A DNA stretch of 64,000 bases from Neocallimastix lanati (nom. inval.) (Eukaryota; Neocallimastigomycota; Neocallimastigomycetes; Neocallimastigales; Neocallimastigaceae). The notes below the pieces were generated by a model. The model was not told the origin of the DNA, did no database searches, and worked only from the letters and a program-made list of their open reading frames with translations. The position numbers were made by a program, and so were the translations under genes. Position 1 is the first letter of the stretch. Each line of letters begins with the position of its first letter. The DNA is taken from contig JACVTC010000004.1 of the NCBI GenBank assembly GCA_016946835.1, forward strand, positions 105,001 through 169,000, given 5' to 3'. This document shows positions 45,262-60,901 of this stretch, one piece after another.

Positions 45262-47938
45262 TTATTGAAATAATTGAATTAATCTTTTATTGATAATTAA
45301 AGCAATATTTTCTCTGGATAGAATTGATTTTCTAACTTTTGGTCCAGTTTCACCTAGAATCTTAATAATATCACAACTATCATGACCTTTAATTAACAGT
45401 ATTTCACTACTAGTATAGTTGGATAAGGCTCTTCCTACTTCGATCACTTCTTCTTTACCTGTATCTTTATTTTTTATGGCGGAGGTGATGGATATACATT
45501 GATTTGGGAAAAAGTAATCCTTTGCATCAACAACATCTATTGGATAAATAGAATCTAATTTTTGAATTGATGTTGATGTTGTAGTGGCAGAGGTGGTGGT
45601 GGTGGGATTCTCTGATTTCAATTTTAATTTTTGTTCAACTAATCGTTGAACACATTCAGGTTTAATTTGAATTTCACCTACAGGAGCTAATCCAAAACGT
45701 ATCCACCATTCTCTATCCTTTAATAATACTTCCTTTGGTAAGAAATGTGTGCCTATTTCTGGATGAATTTCTTTATTGGTTCCTTCCTGTTCTGAAGCTT
45801 CTTTTATAATCTTAACAATATTCTTTGGATATTTACCATTCATAATGACGGTAGTACATCCTGCATTAGATGCAATATCAGCTGCCACTAATTTTGTTGA
45901 CATTCCTCCAGTACCAATAGCAGATCCTGGAGTGGATATACTAACTATGGTTGATTAAATTATTATTTTTTATTAATTTTTTTTTTTTTTTTTTTTTATT
46001 TTTATGATAATAATTTATAGTTAAATATAAATATATGATATATATATATATATATATAAAACATATATACAATAATAATAATAATAGGATAAATATGATT
46101 TATAAAATATAAAAATATATGTTCATTTATTATATAAAAATTTTATAAGCATATAATATAATATAATATCATAATATATATATATAAAATAAAAAAAATT
46201 TTAATAGAAAAAATAAATATGAAATAATATTAATATTAATTTATTAAACTTAAAAAATATGAATTATTAAATATATGTATATATATATTTGAGTTTATAT
46301 ATATTTATACATACATATATATGTGAATATATGTATATATTTAAATTTATATGTATATATATGTCATTACCATGTAATTCTTCTAAATCTTTAACTACAT
46401 GAATAGGTTTAGCATCTGGATTATTTCTTGGATTATCAGTATATAATGCATCAACATCAGTTAATAAGAAAAGAAAATCTGCATTTGTCTAAAATATATA
46501 TAATAAAAATAATTATAAAATAAAAAAAAAATAAATAAATAATGTAATATAATAATAATATAATATTAAGAATAATAATAAGAATATAATAATATAATAT
46601 TAATAATAATAAAAATTAATATAATAATAATAATAAAAATAATAATAAAAATTAATAGAATAATAGAATAATATAAATAATAATATAATATTAATAATAT
46701 AATATTGATAATATAATATTAATAATATATAATAAAATAATGGTATAATAATAATTTTAGAGTGTGTTTAATATATATATATTTTACAATTTTTTTTTTT
46801 TTAAATCTATTTCATTTATCACTACTTACAATACCAGCTGTAATACCTGAGAGTGTATCATTATCACCATAACGTGAATGTTCATTACAAATGGTATCAT
46901 TTTCATTCACAATTGGAATAACCCCCATACTTAATAATTCATTAAAGGTATTGCAAGCATTAATATATTGATATCTCTACCAATTTTTTTTTTTTTTTTT
47001 TTTTTTTTTAAATAAAAATAAAAAAAAAATAATAATAATAATAAATATAAAATAATATATATATATATATTTAAAAATAAAAAAATAATAATATAAATAT
47101 TAAAAAAATTTTTATTAAAATTATTTTAAAAAATTTAATATAAAATTTATTTCATTATGATTTATTACTTCAGTTAAATCTGATCTTGATAATAAAACTT
47201 GAGCTATGGGTTGATTAAAATTTGAGAAAAGTGTATCATATTTACTCATTAGTCTTCCTTGCCCAACGGCAGCAATAGCCTTTTTTAAATATTTTTATAT
47301 TTTATTATTTTTAATATTTTTTTTTTTTTTCATTATAAAAATATATAAATTTATAAATTTATATTTTTATTTAACAATTAAAATATAATTATAATAATAA
47401 ATAATAAATTATAAATTATAAAATAATAAATTTTAAATTATATTAATATTATCAATTATTATAATAAAAATAAAAATTTTAAATACTAATAAATTCATAA
47501 TTTTACTAAGCTATTCATTTTTTTTTTTTTTTTTTTTTTTTCGGCTCTTTTTTATTTATTTAATGAAAAAAAAAAAATTTTTTTTTTAAAAACAAATATA
47601 TATATATTATTTAATATTTTTTCTAACTTTTTTTTTTATTTAATTTTTACCTGTACTTTAGCTCTTGACTTTGTTGGTTTTTCTTTAAAATTTAATCTTC
47701 TTAAACCTGTTCCAACTGCACCACTGGAAACTAGAACAGGTCTATGACCTAATTTTTTTAATTCAATAATAGCTTCTACAAGCATAGAAAGATTGGCTAA
47801 CTTTGGGAAATAGCTATGTTCATCACAAATTGAAGAGGTACCGATTTTTATAATAATGGTATAAGTACCTTTTTCATAGGTAGTAGATCTATTAATATTG
47901 TCGTCATTGACACTATTGACTATACCAACGGTTGCCAT
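45262..47938 (-). CDS. PRO1: Glutamate 5-kinase (gamma-glutamyl kinase) with PUA domain
   Basis: Catalyses ATP-dependent phosphorylation of glutamate, the first step of proline synthesis. It is a separate enzyme, not fused to the reductase, as in fungi and bacteria. Five exons (47938-47651, 47279-47169, 46976-46830, 46488-46371, 45944-45262) give 448 residues. The amino-acid kinase domain starts at residue 27 ([20 protein letters not shown]) with [63 protein letters not shown] and [20 protein letters not shown]. The C-terminal PUA domain shows [13 protein letters not shown] and [21 protein letters not shown] Thr/Ser-rich linker ([14 protein letters not shown]) between the domains is lineage-specific low complexity. 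The conserved feedback-inhibition region is present, but regulation cannot be read directly. Confidence 0.97.
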
Positions 47939-50900
47939 TATTTATTTATTTATTTTTTATTATTATTTTCTATGGAATAATAATTTTTAAATTGTTCCTT
48001 TTTTTTTTTTCTTGTAGTTATTTTTATTGTTGTTTTGTATATAAAACTATTTGTTTTTTAAATTATTTCTATGAATTTTTTTTTCGAGGTTACTTGATAT
48101 GTATATATAAATTATTTAAAATTTAATAAAAAATTCTATTGAATAAACACCTAATAATATAAAAAAAAAAAAAAAATAGAATAAATATATTAGTTAATAT
48201 TTATTTCATATATTATCTTTCAATTTTAAAATAAGAAAAAAAAAAAGTATACATATTTTAAATAAAATAATAATTTGAAGATTATTAAGTAAAAAAGAAA
48301 TAATTATTTAAATATTAAAAAAGAGTGATTTCTTTTTATTTTTTTTTTTTTATTTTTATTTTTTTTTTTTTTACTACAAAGTTATTAAATATATTTGCTA
48401 ATATTGTCAACTTGATTAAATTTAATGATTATAATTGAATATTATAATTGAATAATATACTTGAATATTATTTTTTTATTTTTCTAATTTCAAAATGTTA
48501 AATATTTTTAATACTTTAAAAAAAAATATTACTAAATTGTTTAATTTCACCGTGGACATTGCCATAATATTGAAATATATATTATTTAATTATAAAATAA
48601 ACTTATTCAAAGGTCAAGTATTAAAATTTTTGAATAAAAGGATGTTTATAAAAGAACAAAAATTTAAAATGTCTTTTTGTTTTGTTTTATTAAATCTTTT
48701 TTTTTTTTTTTGTAATTAACTTTGTATTAAATGCTTTATTAATTTTATATATTAATTTGCTTTTATTATTATGGATTTTATATTTTTAAATTTTCATTAA
48801 AAAAATCCATCATCCTTCTTAATAATTGATTTCCTATTTTAGTTATTACTTTTATATATATTATATATTTTCTTTTTTAGTTTATAAAAATATATTTATA
48901 TAAATATTTTTACTTTATTTTTTCTTTTTTTTTCCTTAGACTAAAACAAAATATATATATTTATAATAATAATGTTTTTTAATAAATAATTTAATGTAAG
49001 AAAAGAAAAATATATATATATTTATTTTTTATTTAAATATCTAAAAGATAAAATAAAAAGTATATTAAAATCTTCTATATTTTATAATTATATATTTTTT
49101 TTTATTTTTTATTTTTTATTTTAATATTTAATGGTAAAGCATGGAATAAAAAAAAATAAAGAAAAAAAATTTTTTTTTTTATATGATCATCATGTTAAAT
49201 TGCTAAACTCTATTTCATAATAAAATGGAATGAATTAATAAAAAAAACTTTAGATTTAATATATTAAAATTTAAGGTTAATAAAAAATTAATAAAAACAG
49301 AAAATTTCAAGTTTTTTTTCTTTTTACTTTTTACTTAGAAAAAAAACCTTTATTTTATTCTATTTTATTTTATTAAATCTCTACTTTTTTATTTTAATAT
49401 CTACTATTTATTTTATTTTATTTTACTTTTTATTTTATTTTATTTTATTTTATAAATTATTATTATGAAGGCTTATTTTTTATATTTATTCATTGTTTAG
49501 ATGAGATTAAAAATAAATATTATACAAAATAAAAAAAAAAAAAAAAAACTTATTTAATTAAACATTTTACTACATTATTCATTCAATAAACACACTCAAA
49601 CAAATACAATTTTATTTAATTTTATTTAATATATATTAAGTAATATATTTTTTATAATTTAAAACAAAAGTTCAAGGGTGAAAATTGAAAAATAATATAT
49701 TTTTCAATATATTTTTTTTAATTTTGAAGATGGAACATCAAATATCTAATTATTTATATATAGATGTAATTTCTATTAATTATTTATATATTAATCATGT
49801 ACTTTACTTATATTATATTATTTATTGTTTATATAATGACATTATTTATTACATGTTAATTATTAATAAATACAGATATTATTAATTATTTATAAATACT
49901 TATTAATTACTATTTATTATTAATTAATAATTTATATATATTTAATATTATATTAGTTATAATTTATTATTTAATATTTAATATTGTATTATAATTTATT
50001 ATTTATTATTTATTATTTATTATTTATTTATTATTTATTATTTATTATTTATTATTTATTATTTATTTATTATTTATTATTTATTAAATAATATATATTA
50101 TTTATTATTTATTATTTTATATTATTTATTATTTATTATTTTATATTATTTATTATTTATTATTTTATATTATTTATTATTTATTATATTATATATAATA
50201 TTTATTATATATTATGTATTATGCATTATGTATTTATTACGTATTAAAACAAGTTATTTTTCTTTAAATAATTAATTTTAATCATTCATAAATTTGATTA
50301 TTCAAACAGAAAAAAAAAAATTAAAATAAAAAAATAAAAAAAGTGATTTACACCTTTGAAATAAGAATTTAGTTAACAGTTATTGCTATTTAAATGAACT
50401 CATTATAACCTTCAACATACAATTTAAGGTTATATTCTTAAAATTATAATTATTATTTTTATTTTTATTATATTTTATATTTTCATTCCTATAAAAAAAA
50501 TTTAACTAATATAATTATCACCTAGACTTGAAAAAATGGACAAAGTATTAAAATATTTAATATATTAATATATATTAAATATAATATATATAAAAGTTTC
50601 ATTATAAAATCTTATTATATCAATGATTTATTAAAATTAATAATAACGACAAATTAAAAAAAAAAATAATAATAAAAAAATAAATAAATAAAAATTGTTA
50701 AAAAACTAAAAATAGAGTAATAGAATTTAGTTTAAAATTAAACCTAAAAAAAAATAATAAATAAAGATCAATTTTCTTTTCTTTTTTATTTATGTATGAT
50801 TTATATTAAATAAGTAATAATAAAAAAGCATGCTACTCATGTCAATGAAAGAAATATCATTAATAATTTAAAAAATATGTATATAAAAAAGATATCTATA

Positions 50901-52005
50901 ACTTTATAAATTTTATATCTAATTTGACATTTTATTATTAAAAAAAAAAAATAACCAAAATATATATTATCCATATTATATTTGTACAAATTAATGAATA
51001 AGTAATTTCAATACTTCAACAAAGAGCATCTTTTAAATTATTGGTTCAATGAATAATTAGAAAAAAATGTTTTTTTTTTTTTTTTTTGAAAAAGTCATTA
51101 AATTTAGTTTTCTTTAAAAAAAAAATAAAATAAAATAATCATTTTATGTTATACAATTCATTTATTGTGTTTTATGGTAATTAAGATGATAGTAGTGGAG
51201 TTATATAAATAATTAAAAATTAATTAATAAATAATAATATTATTAATTTTACAAAGATTATTAAAAAAAAAAAAAAAAAGAAAAATAAAAAAAAAAAAAA
51301 AAACTATTTATTATTTAAAAAATGTCAAAATATTACTATATTATTGAATAAAATTTTCTAAAATTATATATATAAACTTATATTAATAAAAACATTAAAA
51401 TATATATATATATCATATATATATATATATATCTTATATATAAAAATTCAAATTAATCTTTAAAAATTATCATTTCATCTATAACTCTAAAAAATAAAAG
51501 CGGAACGTTGCATTTCAGAACATTATTTATATGAAACGTGGAGTACTTAAATAAATATTCATATAAGAGTGGCTTAATTTATATAAATAAATTAATAACA
51601 TTTAATTTTAAAGATATATTTTAAAATTTTTTATTATAATAGTAATAAAATATTTAATTTTAATATTTTTTTGTTAAAATAATATTTAATAGTATTTTTT
51701 GTTAACATAATAAAATAATATTTAATAATATTTAATTTTAAAGATATTAATTATATTTTTTATTTATATTTTTGTTCTTTTCCTCTATTTATTTCACTAT
51801 TCAATTTTTGGTTTTTTTTTTTTTTTTCCTTTTTTTAATAATTAGAAATAAAATATATTTAATTTTTTATAATTTATTATTTAAGTTTTTATTATTTATT
51901 GTATATTTAATGTTTATTTTTTTAATTTTTTTTTTCTTTACAAGTAACAATTATAAAAAAAGTGTTTATGCGATTTTTTTTTTTTTTTTTAACGGTTAAA
52001 ATTTG

Positions 52006-52037
<32 letters not shown>

Positions 52038-55000
52038 TAACCCATTTATATTTATTTTTAGTTTAATTTATTTATTTAAAAAAAAAAAAATGTGGTGTGT
52101 TAAATTACTAATTAAATTTTTATTTACAATCCAATATTCAATATATTCAACATATTCATACTCATAAATATAGATTGATTATTCTGTTACAGCTGTATCT
52201 ATAAATTTATTCATATTTATATTTAATAAAATAATTAAATAGTAATAAAGAAATGAATTACCTCAACAATTTATGAATAAATAATAAATATAAAAGAGAA
52301 CGAACTACTTCATGTCACTTTTTTTTTTTTTTTTTTTTTTTTTTTCATATTTTATTTTTATTTTTATTTATTTTTTTCCTCTTTTTTCTTTTTTCTTTTT
52401 TTTTTTTTTTTTTTTTTTTTTATATTTTATTTACTTATTAAATAAAATATGTATTAATTATTAATTATATTTTTTTTTTATTGTTTAGTTTTTTTTTATT
52501 ATTTAATATTTTTTTTTATTTAATTTTTTTTATTATTTAATTTTTTTTTTATTTTTTTATTTAATAAAATGTGTATTATCCATTAACTATCATATATAAT
52601 ATATATATATATATTATTTTAAATAAAAAATAAAATAAAATAAAAGGTTAAATAAATACTAGTTTTTGTTAATAGAAAAAAAAAATTTTTTTTATTATCT
52701 TAATCAAAATATGTATGCAAATATGTTTTTTTTTTTTTTTTTGTAAAAATTAAAATTTAATTTATCTGGTAAGTTAAATTTAAAAAAGTATTGAAGGATT
52801 GAAGGATTGAAAGAAAAGATAAAAAAAAAAAAAGGTAAATAAACAAAAAGTAAACAAATAGATAAACAAATTCGTAAAAGTTAACACATCAATTATTGTA
52901 TCACCAAAAAAAAAAGTTTTAATCATTATTTTTATTTATTTATTTATTTTTTTTAAAAAAAAATTTATATATAAAAGTGAAAAAAGTTTGGAAAAAAAAA
53001 TTAAACATAAAACTGAACTTAAAAAAAAAGTCAATCTATGGAATGACAGAAACATGAAAAAATTAATATTTATGTATAATTATTAATATATTAATTATTA
53101 AATCAGATATACATATTTATATAATTTTAAATTATATATAAATAATTTTAAATATAAATATAATATAAAATTTATTATACTTAAAATTTTATTGATAATG
53201 ATATTATTAATTAATAAAAAATTAAATCTATTTTTTATTAATTAATAATATCATTATCAATAAAATTTTGATTTAATTTAGAAATAGAGAATTCATTTTA
53301 TATCGTTCAAACTTTTAAAAATAGAGATCTTTAATATCAATTTTTTTTAAAAAAAATAAGTTAATCATTATTAATAATTAAATAATTAAATAATTAAATA
53401 ATAAAAGAATTATATAATTAAAATAATTAAATAATTAATTAAATGAAATAAATTGTCAATAAATAATTAATTAAAAATTCATTAATATTAAAAAATATAT
53501 ATTTTTAATAATACATAGGTAATAAATATTAATAAATAAATAATAAATAATAAATAATAAATAATAATAAATAATAAATAATAAAAATAATAAATAATAA
53601 ATAATAAAAATAATAAATAATAATAATAAATAATAAATAATAAATAATAAATAATAAATAATAAATAATAAATAATAAATAATAAGTAATAAATAATAAA
53701 TAATAAGTAATAAGTAATAAATAATAAATAAAAAATAATAAATAATTATTATAAATAACTAATGATGTATATTATATAATAACCAATAAATAATATTTAA
53801 TATTATCTATAATCAATAATTAATAATATCTATAATCAATGATTAATAAGATATATAATAAGATCGATTCATTTTTAAATTTTTTATAATATTAAATAAA
53901 AAGGGCTCTTTTTTTTTTTTTATTATCATAAATTTTTTAATCTTTCAATCTGCTAATTTAATTTTCAAATTTTTTTATTTTTCACTTAAAATCTTTTTGG
54001 TATTTCTCCAAAATTTTTTTATTGATATGTACATATGATCATACATAAATCTATGTTAATATCTTTAATAAAAAAACAGGATTAAAATTTTTAAAAAAAA
54101 ATTCAAAATCAAAAATTTAATTAATAGAATTATTTATATATTATAATATATTCATAATATATGAGTAAAAATAGAAATATTTATTGATATATATAATTCA
54201 ATGAAATATAAATAAGTAAATAAATAATAAATAATAATTAATAATAAATAAATAATAAATAAATAATAATTGAATAATGAATGAATAATAAAATAATAAA
54301 TAAATAAATAAATAAGATTTTTTTTTTAATTACATATGACTTAAATTATTTTAACAAATGAATTGTATTATATATGAAAATAGAATAATTCTATTGCCTT
54401 CCTTTATTATTCAATAGAAACAAATAGTATAGTAATATATAGGTAAAGTGTAAAATCATCTGAGTCCATCGTTTTTAATAAACATTGAAAATTTTAATTG
54501 ATAATTGATTTTTATATATGTCATTGACAAACTTTAAAATAGCTGAATTTAACTTACCTTGTATTTTTTTTTTTTTTTTATTATTTTTATTTATTAGTTC
54601 AGTTTAAAATTTATTTGTATAATGCTATTAAATGAATGGATGAAAACTTAAATAAATAATATAGAGAATAATTATATATAATAATAATAAATAATAGATA
54701 GTAGATAATAAATAATAATTAATAATTAATAATAAATAATAAATAATAATTAATAATAAATAATAAAAAATTGAATAATTAAATAATGAAGTTGTATATA
54801 AATAAATAAATAAATAAATAGATTGATAATTAATAAATAATTATATTATTATAATTATAAATAAATTATTAATTAATAAATAAATAAATATAATAAATAA
54901 TAAATAGTAAATAAATAGATAAAAAAGTTAATTATAAATAATTAATTTTATTATATATATTTTACAAATAAATTAGTAAAATATAAGATTTTATATAAAC

Positions 55001-57299
55001 TAATATATTATCTTAAAATTATTAATTTATATATTAAAAAAAATTTAATTATCTTACTTAATTAAAATTTATTAAATAAAAAGATGAAGTAATATATTAA
55101 TGAATAAATTAAATAGTATATTATGCTTATTGGTATATTTATATTTTATATATTATATAATATATTCTAATATATTGTTTTTTATACTATAATGTTTTTC
55201 AAAAAAAATTTTTTTTCTTATTTTTTTATTTTTTTATTTTTTTTTTTAAATTTTTATTTCTATATACCTTTTTATTTTTCTTATTTTTTTTTCCTTAAAT
55301 TTTTAATTTTTACTTTTTTTTTAAACATTAAAAGAAAATATTATATAAAAAAAAATAATAAAATTATATATATATACGCATACTCTTTTAAATTAATTAT
55401 ATAAAAATTAAAATTAAAATCTGAAAAAGAATATTTTAAAATTTCTTTTAATATTATATTTTTATATATATTATTATATATATATAAATAGTTGTAAAGA
55501 AAAAATATTATAAAAGTATTATTATAGTTTTTATAATATTTAGATCCAAAAATTTCAATATTAATTATTTTCAGAAATAAATATCCATTGATACATCAAA
55601 TACTAATTTTATATTTCATGTAAGGTTTTTACAAATAAATTTAATGAATTATTTTAGAAAACTATAAAAAATATAAAAAAAACAAGGAGAAAGGATATAG
55701 TTTACAATTTACAAAAGCAAATAAATGATATAATACTTGAAATTTAATAATAATGAAATATAAAGTTGAAAATATTTTTTTATCAATTAACAATAAGAGC
55801 AATTGAATTATGATAGATTACATTTATTTCTTTTATTTTATAATTAAATTATTATAAATAAAGATTATTATGAGAGTAACAATATAATAAAAACAAAAAT
55901 ATTTTTTTGAAAATGGTTTAATAATATTATTTACTAAAATATATTCTTGGATTTAATAAAAAAAAATAAAAAAATCATATGATTTTTTTTTGATGGAAAT
56001 AAAAAATCATACATTATTTTAATGAAAAAATATTATTTCCTTAATATTAACAAGTATTTCAGTATTATATATATTGGTTGATTTTAATAAATTGAAAATA
56101 AAAATATTTATAAACTATATTCATATATAAAGAATGAACAGTTCAATTACAATTTATATTTAGAATTTTATCATATTTCAACTTAATTATTATATAACAA
56201 TCTTTTTTATGTTTTGTTATATTATTATATTTATTAATACTAACTTTTTTTTATTTATTATTTATTAAAATATAATATATATTATTTATATATATATAAT
56301 CTTATTATTACATTTTATTTTATTTATTGATATATAATTTTATCATTTAATTATTTCGTAATATAGTTATAATTCAATTGATTAATCATTAATTGATAAT
56401 AATACAGTTACAATTTAAGGAAAGCACAAATTAATTCATATATATATTCCATTCAATATTTTTATTCATTTAAATATTATTATTTTTTTTAAATAAACAA
56501 TAATAAAAGAAGTAATAATGATTTTAATAAAGTAAAAGAATTTTTCCTATTAATAAAATGAATCAATGATGAAAATAAGGATATAAAAATTAATTATTAT
56601 TATTTTTTTCTTTTAAAAGCTTATAATTTAAATTAATTCAAAAAATAAATTGATAATAAATATATAATATTACAATTATGAATAAAAATATTACATTTAT
56701 ACTGTTTTTAATTATTTTAAACAATAACAGCAGTATAGAGTTTAAATACATTATTTAAAAGCATATATTATTATGATATATAAGTAAAGAAAAAGAAAAC
56801 TATTGAATCTTCTTCTTTTATTTTTTTTAATTATATTTTTTACAATAGAATTCAATTTATTAAAATATATATAATAGATAATATAAATAACAATTAAATT
56901 TTTAAAATATATTCAATTTTTCATTTAAGAGTTAAAAAAAAAAAAAAAGTTATGATATTTAGTCTTTTAAAATTAAATAAAAAATTTTATAAAAAAAATA
57001 AAAAATAAAAGTAAATTATATCAATAATAGAAAAATATTATCAAAACCATAACAATAATAATACTAAAAGTACTTAAAGGGAAGGAAAAAAAAAATAAAA
57101 ATAAAAATAATTAATTAGAAAGTAATACAAAAATATATATATATATTATATAGAAAGATAGATACACAATTATTATTAATTCATTTTGTTGTAAAGAAGA
57201 AAAAAATTCAACTATCATTATAAAATTTAAAAACATAATAAAGATATATATATTTAATTTATAAACATATTTAAGATAAACATATAAGATATTTTTCAT
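47939..57299. other. Gene desert of about 9.4 kb
   Basis: I find no exon, RNA gene or mobile element that I can support. The region is dominated by ATTATTT tracts (about 49960-50200), ATAAATA tracts (53520-53750, 54220-54300, 54660-54930), poly(T)/poly(A) runs and one perfect palindrome. Slightly richer patches are at 48530-48680, 50340-50440, 51480-51580 and 54430-54570. Short Leu/Phe/Ile/Tyr-rich frames here are compositional artefacts. Confidence 0.6.
53183..53269. repeat. Perfect 40-bp inverted repeat with 7-nt loop
   Basis: The left arm 53183-53222 (starting AAAATTTTATTGATAATGAT) is exactly complementary to the right arm 53230-53269 (ending ATCATTATCAATAAAATTTT). The loop is TAAATCT. 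As DNA it could extrude a cruciform; as RNA it would form a long hairpin. Confidence 0.93.
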
Positions 57300-57799
57300 A
57301 TGAATAATATATTTTTTGGTATAATAAAAGATATAAATAATGAAAATGATAAATCAAAATCTCCATTTCAACAATATAAGTATAATATAGAGGAAGATAA
57401 AGAGGATGACAATTTCTTTTCGTATAACCATCATCGTAAGTCATCAAATTCATCAGGACTTAATAATAATAGAATAAATAGTTTGAAATATGCTGCTACA
57501 AATGATCGTTCATTGCCATCCTCTCCATCTTATTCTTCCTCTTCCTCAAGTGATTCTCCTAATCCATTTAAATCATCACAGAGTATACAGAGTATATCGA
57601 AATCAAAAGCATTATTTTATGATGAAATAAATTCAAAATTAAATAGTAAGGAGGAGGATTCCTCTGTGAGAAAAACAAAATCTAGTTTATTTGAAAACGA
57701 AAATTATCCGAATAGTAATGAACAATTGTTTAAAACAAAATCAATGATATCACTACCATCTTCATCTACAATTATTAATAATAGTAATAACCCCTTAAG

Positions 57800-57830
<31 letters not shown>

Positions 57831-58406
57831 TCAAATTTATTTCAAAAGAAAAACCTCTATGATCTAAAAGCAGATGATATTATATCAAGAAATCTAAATA
57901 AAAGTTTCTCATTTAATGATTTTACGAATAAAGATTTATCCAGTAGGCATGGTCATGTACCTCCCACACCTATTATTGATGCTGATAATCCGTTTGTTGA
58001 ATCATCATCAAAATTTAAGAGAATATTTGAAAAGAAAAATTTATTTAATGCCATGCCTAAGAATGATTCATTTCAATCACAGTCTACCCTTCTTAATTTT
58101 AATGATTCAGAGGAATCTGACTCATTATGTCCTCCTTCTCCTTTAATCTCCCGTACGTCAATAAAATCTAAATCTACAAAACATTCAAGAAATAGAAATA
58201 TAAATCTTTCCTTAACTGATATTGATAACGATTCCGATTCGGATGCACCATATAAACATACAAGAAATTATAGTAAAAGAAAGGAACAGTTAAGTAAAAA
58301 TACATTACAAACTAAAAAAAGTAATAAAATTAATTATACCAATAATCATCCATCAAAAATAACTTCAATGAATTTAAACGAATCCTTTGATGATTCTTGT
58401 TCTCCA

Positions 58407-58475
<69 letters not shown>

Positions 58476-60309
58476 CGTAGCAACAGTAATAACAATAATA
58501 ATATAAGTTTTGTATATAATACCAGAAGTAGAAGTAAACAAAATTATATTCATCAAAATGAAAATAATAATAATAATTCTAATACTAATACTAATATTAA
58601 TATTACAACAACAGCTGATACTACTAATAACATAAAAAATGTACTTAATGTTGATGTCACCAATAAAAAATTATCAAAATCAAAATCAAAATCCAATAAT
58701 GTAGGAATGAAAACTCGGTCAATGACTTCACCTTTAATGAAAGAAAATAATGATAATGTGGTTAATGTAGCGATAAATCAAAATGAAATATTATTACCTC
58801 AACTAAAACCGAAGAAATTGAATTCCTCATTTTCAGCGGATACATTTAATGATGATCCTTTCCATGTAATGTCATTATCACATCAAAATTCATTAAATGT
58901 TGATGATTCACAGAATACTTTGAATCTAGAAGATCATCCATCACCATCATCACCGGAAACAAAAACTCCAACAAGGAATAATTCATTTGCTATTTCAAAC
59001 AATGAAACTACAAAAACTGAAAACCCCATATCCTCTTCTACTTCAAATTTTGTAAATATGGTTTTATTACCAAAGAAAACCCCTCAAAAGACACCATCCT
59101 CTAGAAGGAGAAATTCAATGTGTGGTGATCGTTTTATACCAAATTATTCATCAGGTGATAAAGAAACACAATATAATCTTGCTGGACCAATAACACCATC
59201 CAAAGGAAAGAGAAGATTACCACCAGGGGAATGTGACGCGGTTAAAGAAGAACAGAATAAAATTTATGATAGTGTAGTAAAAATTGAATTATTAGGTCAA
59301 GATATGTATGATAATTCTTTAGATAAAATTAATAAACAAAGAACTTCTGTTTATTCATTTAAAACCCCTAAAAAGAGAACTTATCAAATGATGGATGCAG
59401 ATTCACCCACTCAACATAAATATTCACTAACTCCAATGAGTCAGGCAAGTCAAAATCTTCTACTTACACCTCGAAAGGCAACTCGTCATATATCGAAAAC
59501 ACCATATAAAGTATTGGATGCTCCTGAATTACAGGTATTTTCATAATGAAAAATATTATATATATATAATATAATATAATATAATATAATATAATATAAT
59601 ATAATATAATATAATATAATATAATATAATATAATATAATATAATATAATATAATATTATAATTAAATATATATAATATCATAATGAAATATTATTATTT
59701 ATTTATAATTATTAATTATTTTATATATTATATTAATTTATAATTATTAATCTCTTAAAAATATAATATTAAATTTATTATTATTAAAACTATTATATAT
59801 ATTCTATTTTCCATAAAAATATATATATATATAAAGGATGACTTCTATTTAAATTTGGTGGATTGGTCCTCGACGAATCAATTAAGTGTGGGATTGGGTT
59901 CTTGTGTATATTTATGGAGTGCCTGTAATAGTAGAGTAACTAGATTGTGTGATTTGGGTCCATTTGATTCAGTAACTTCCGTTAATTGGATGCAAAAAGT
60001 ACGTATTTTTTTTTTTTTTTTTTTTTTTAATTTCTGGAAAAAAAAAAAATTAAACGGAAAAATATATAAATATTTATAATGTATTATATATTTAATTAAT
60101 AGGGTACCCATCTTGCTGTTGGAACCAATCGAGGTCTAGTACAATTATGGGATATACAACGTGGTAGAAAAATTAGACAATTTACAGGACATCAAGCTAG
60201 AGTTGGTAAGCATTAGGAAGTTTATATATATAAATATATACATTTATTATTATTATTATTATTTTACTTTACTTATTTTTATATATATATAAATAAAAAA
60301 TTATCATTG

Positions 60310-60343
<34 letters not shown>

Positions 60344-60841
60344 ATGATGTTAATATTAATATTAATATTAATATTATAATTAATATAATTATTATTATTA
60401 TTTAAAATATAGGCTCATTAGCATGGAATGGTGATATTTTAACTTCTGGTAGTAGAGATAGACAAATTTTAAATAGAGATATTCGTGTATCAAATGATTA
60501 TACCAAAAAGTATCTTGGACATAAACAAGAAGTTTGTGGTTTAAAATGGAATTATGAAGAAAATCAATTAGCTTCTGGTGGTAATGATAATAAATTAATA
60601 ATATGGGATAAATCAACGACTACTCCTCTATATCGTTTTGAAGATCATGTGGCTGCAGTAAAGGCAGTATCATGGTCACCTCATCAAGTAATTATATATA
60701 TAAATATAAAAATATAATTATATATAAATACTAATATAAAGTAATTAATACTAATATATTATAAAATTTTTTATTTTATTTTAAATTGTTTTATTTTTTT
60801 TTAATATTTTTTTTTTTTTATTTTAATTTATTTTCTTTTAA

Positions 60842-60901
<60 letters not shown>

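Noticed and set aside
48495-48719. 74-codon plus-strand frame in the gene desert
   Set aside because: Lys/Phe/Leu/Asn composition expected by chance, no homology, no splice context.
55192-55404. Phe-rich 70-codon frame
   Set aside because: Translation of poly(T)-rich spacer without any supporting feature.
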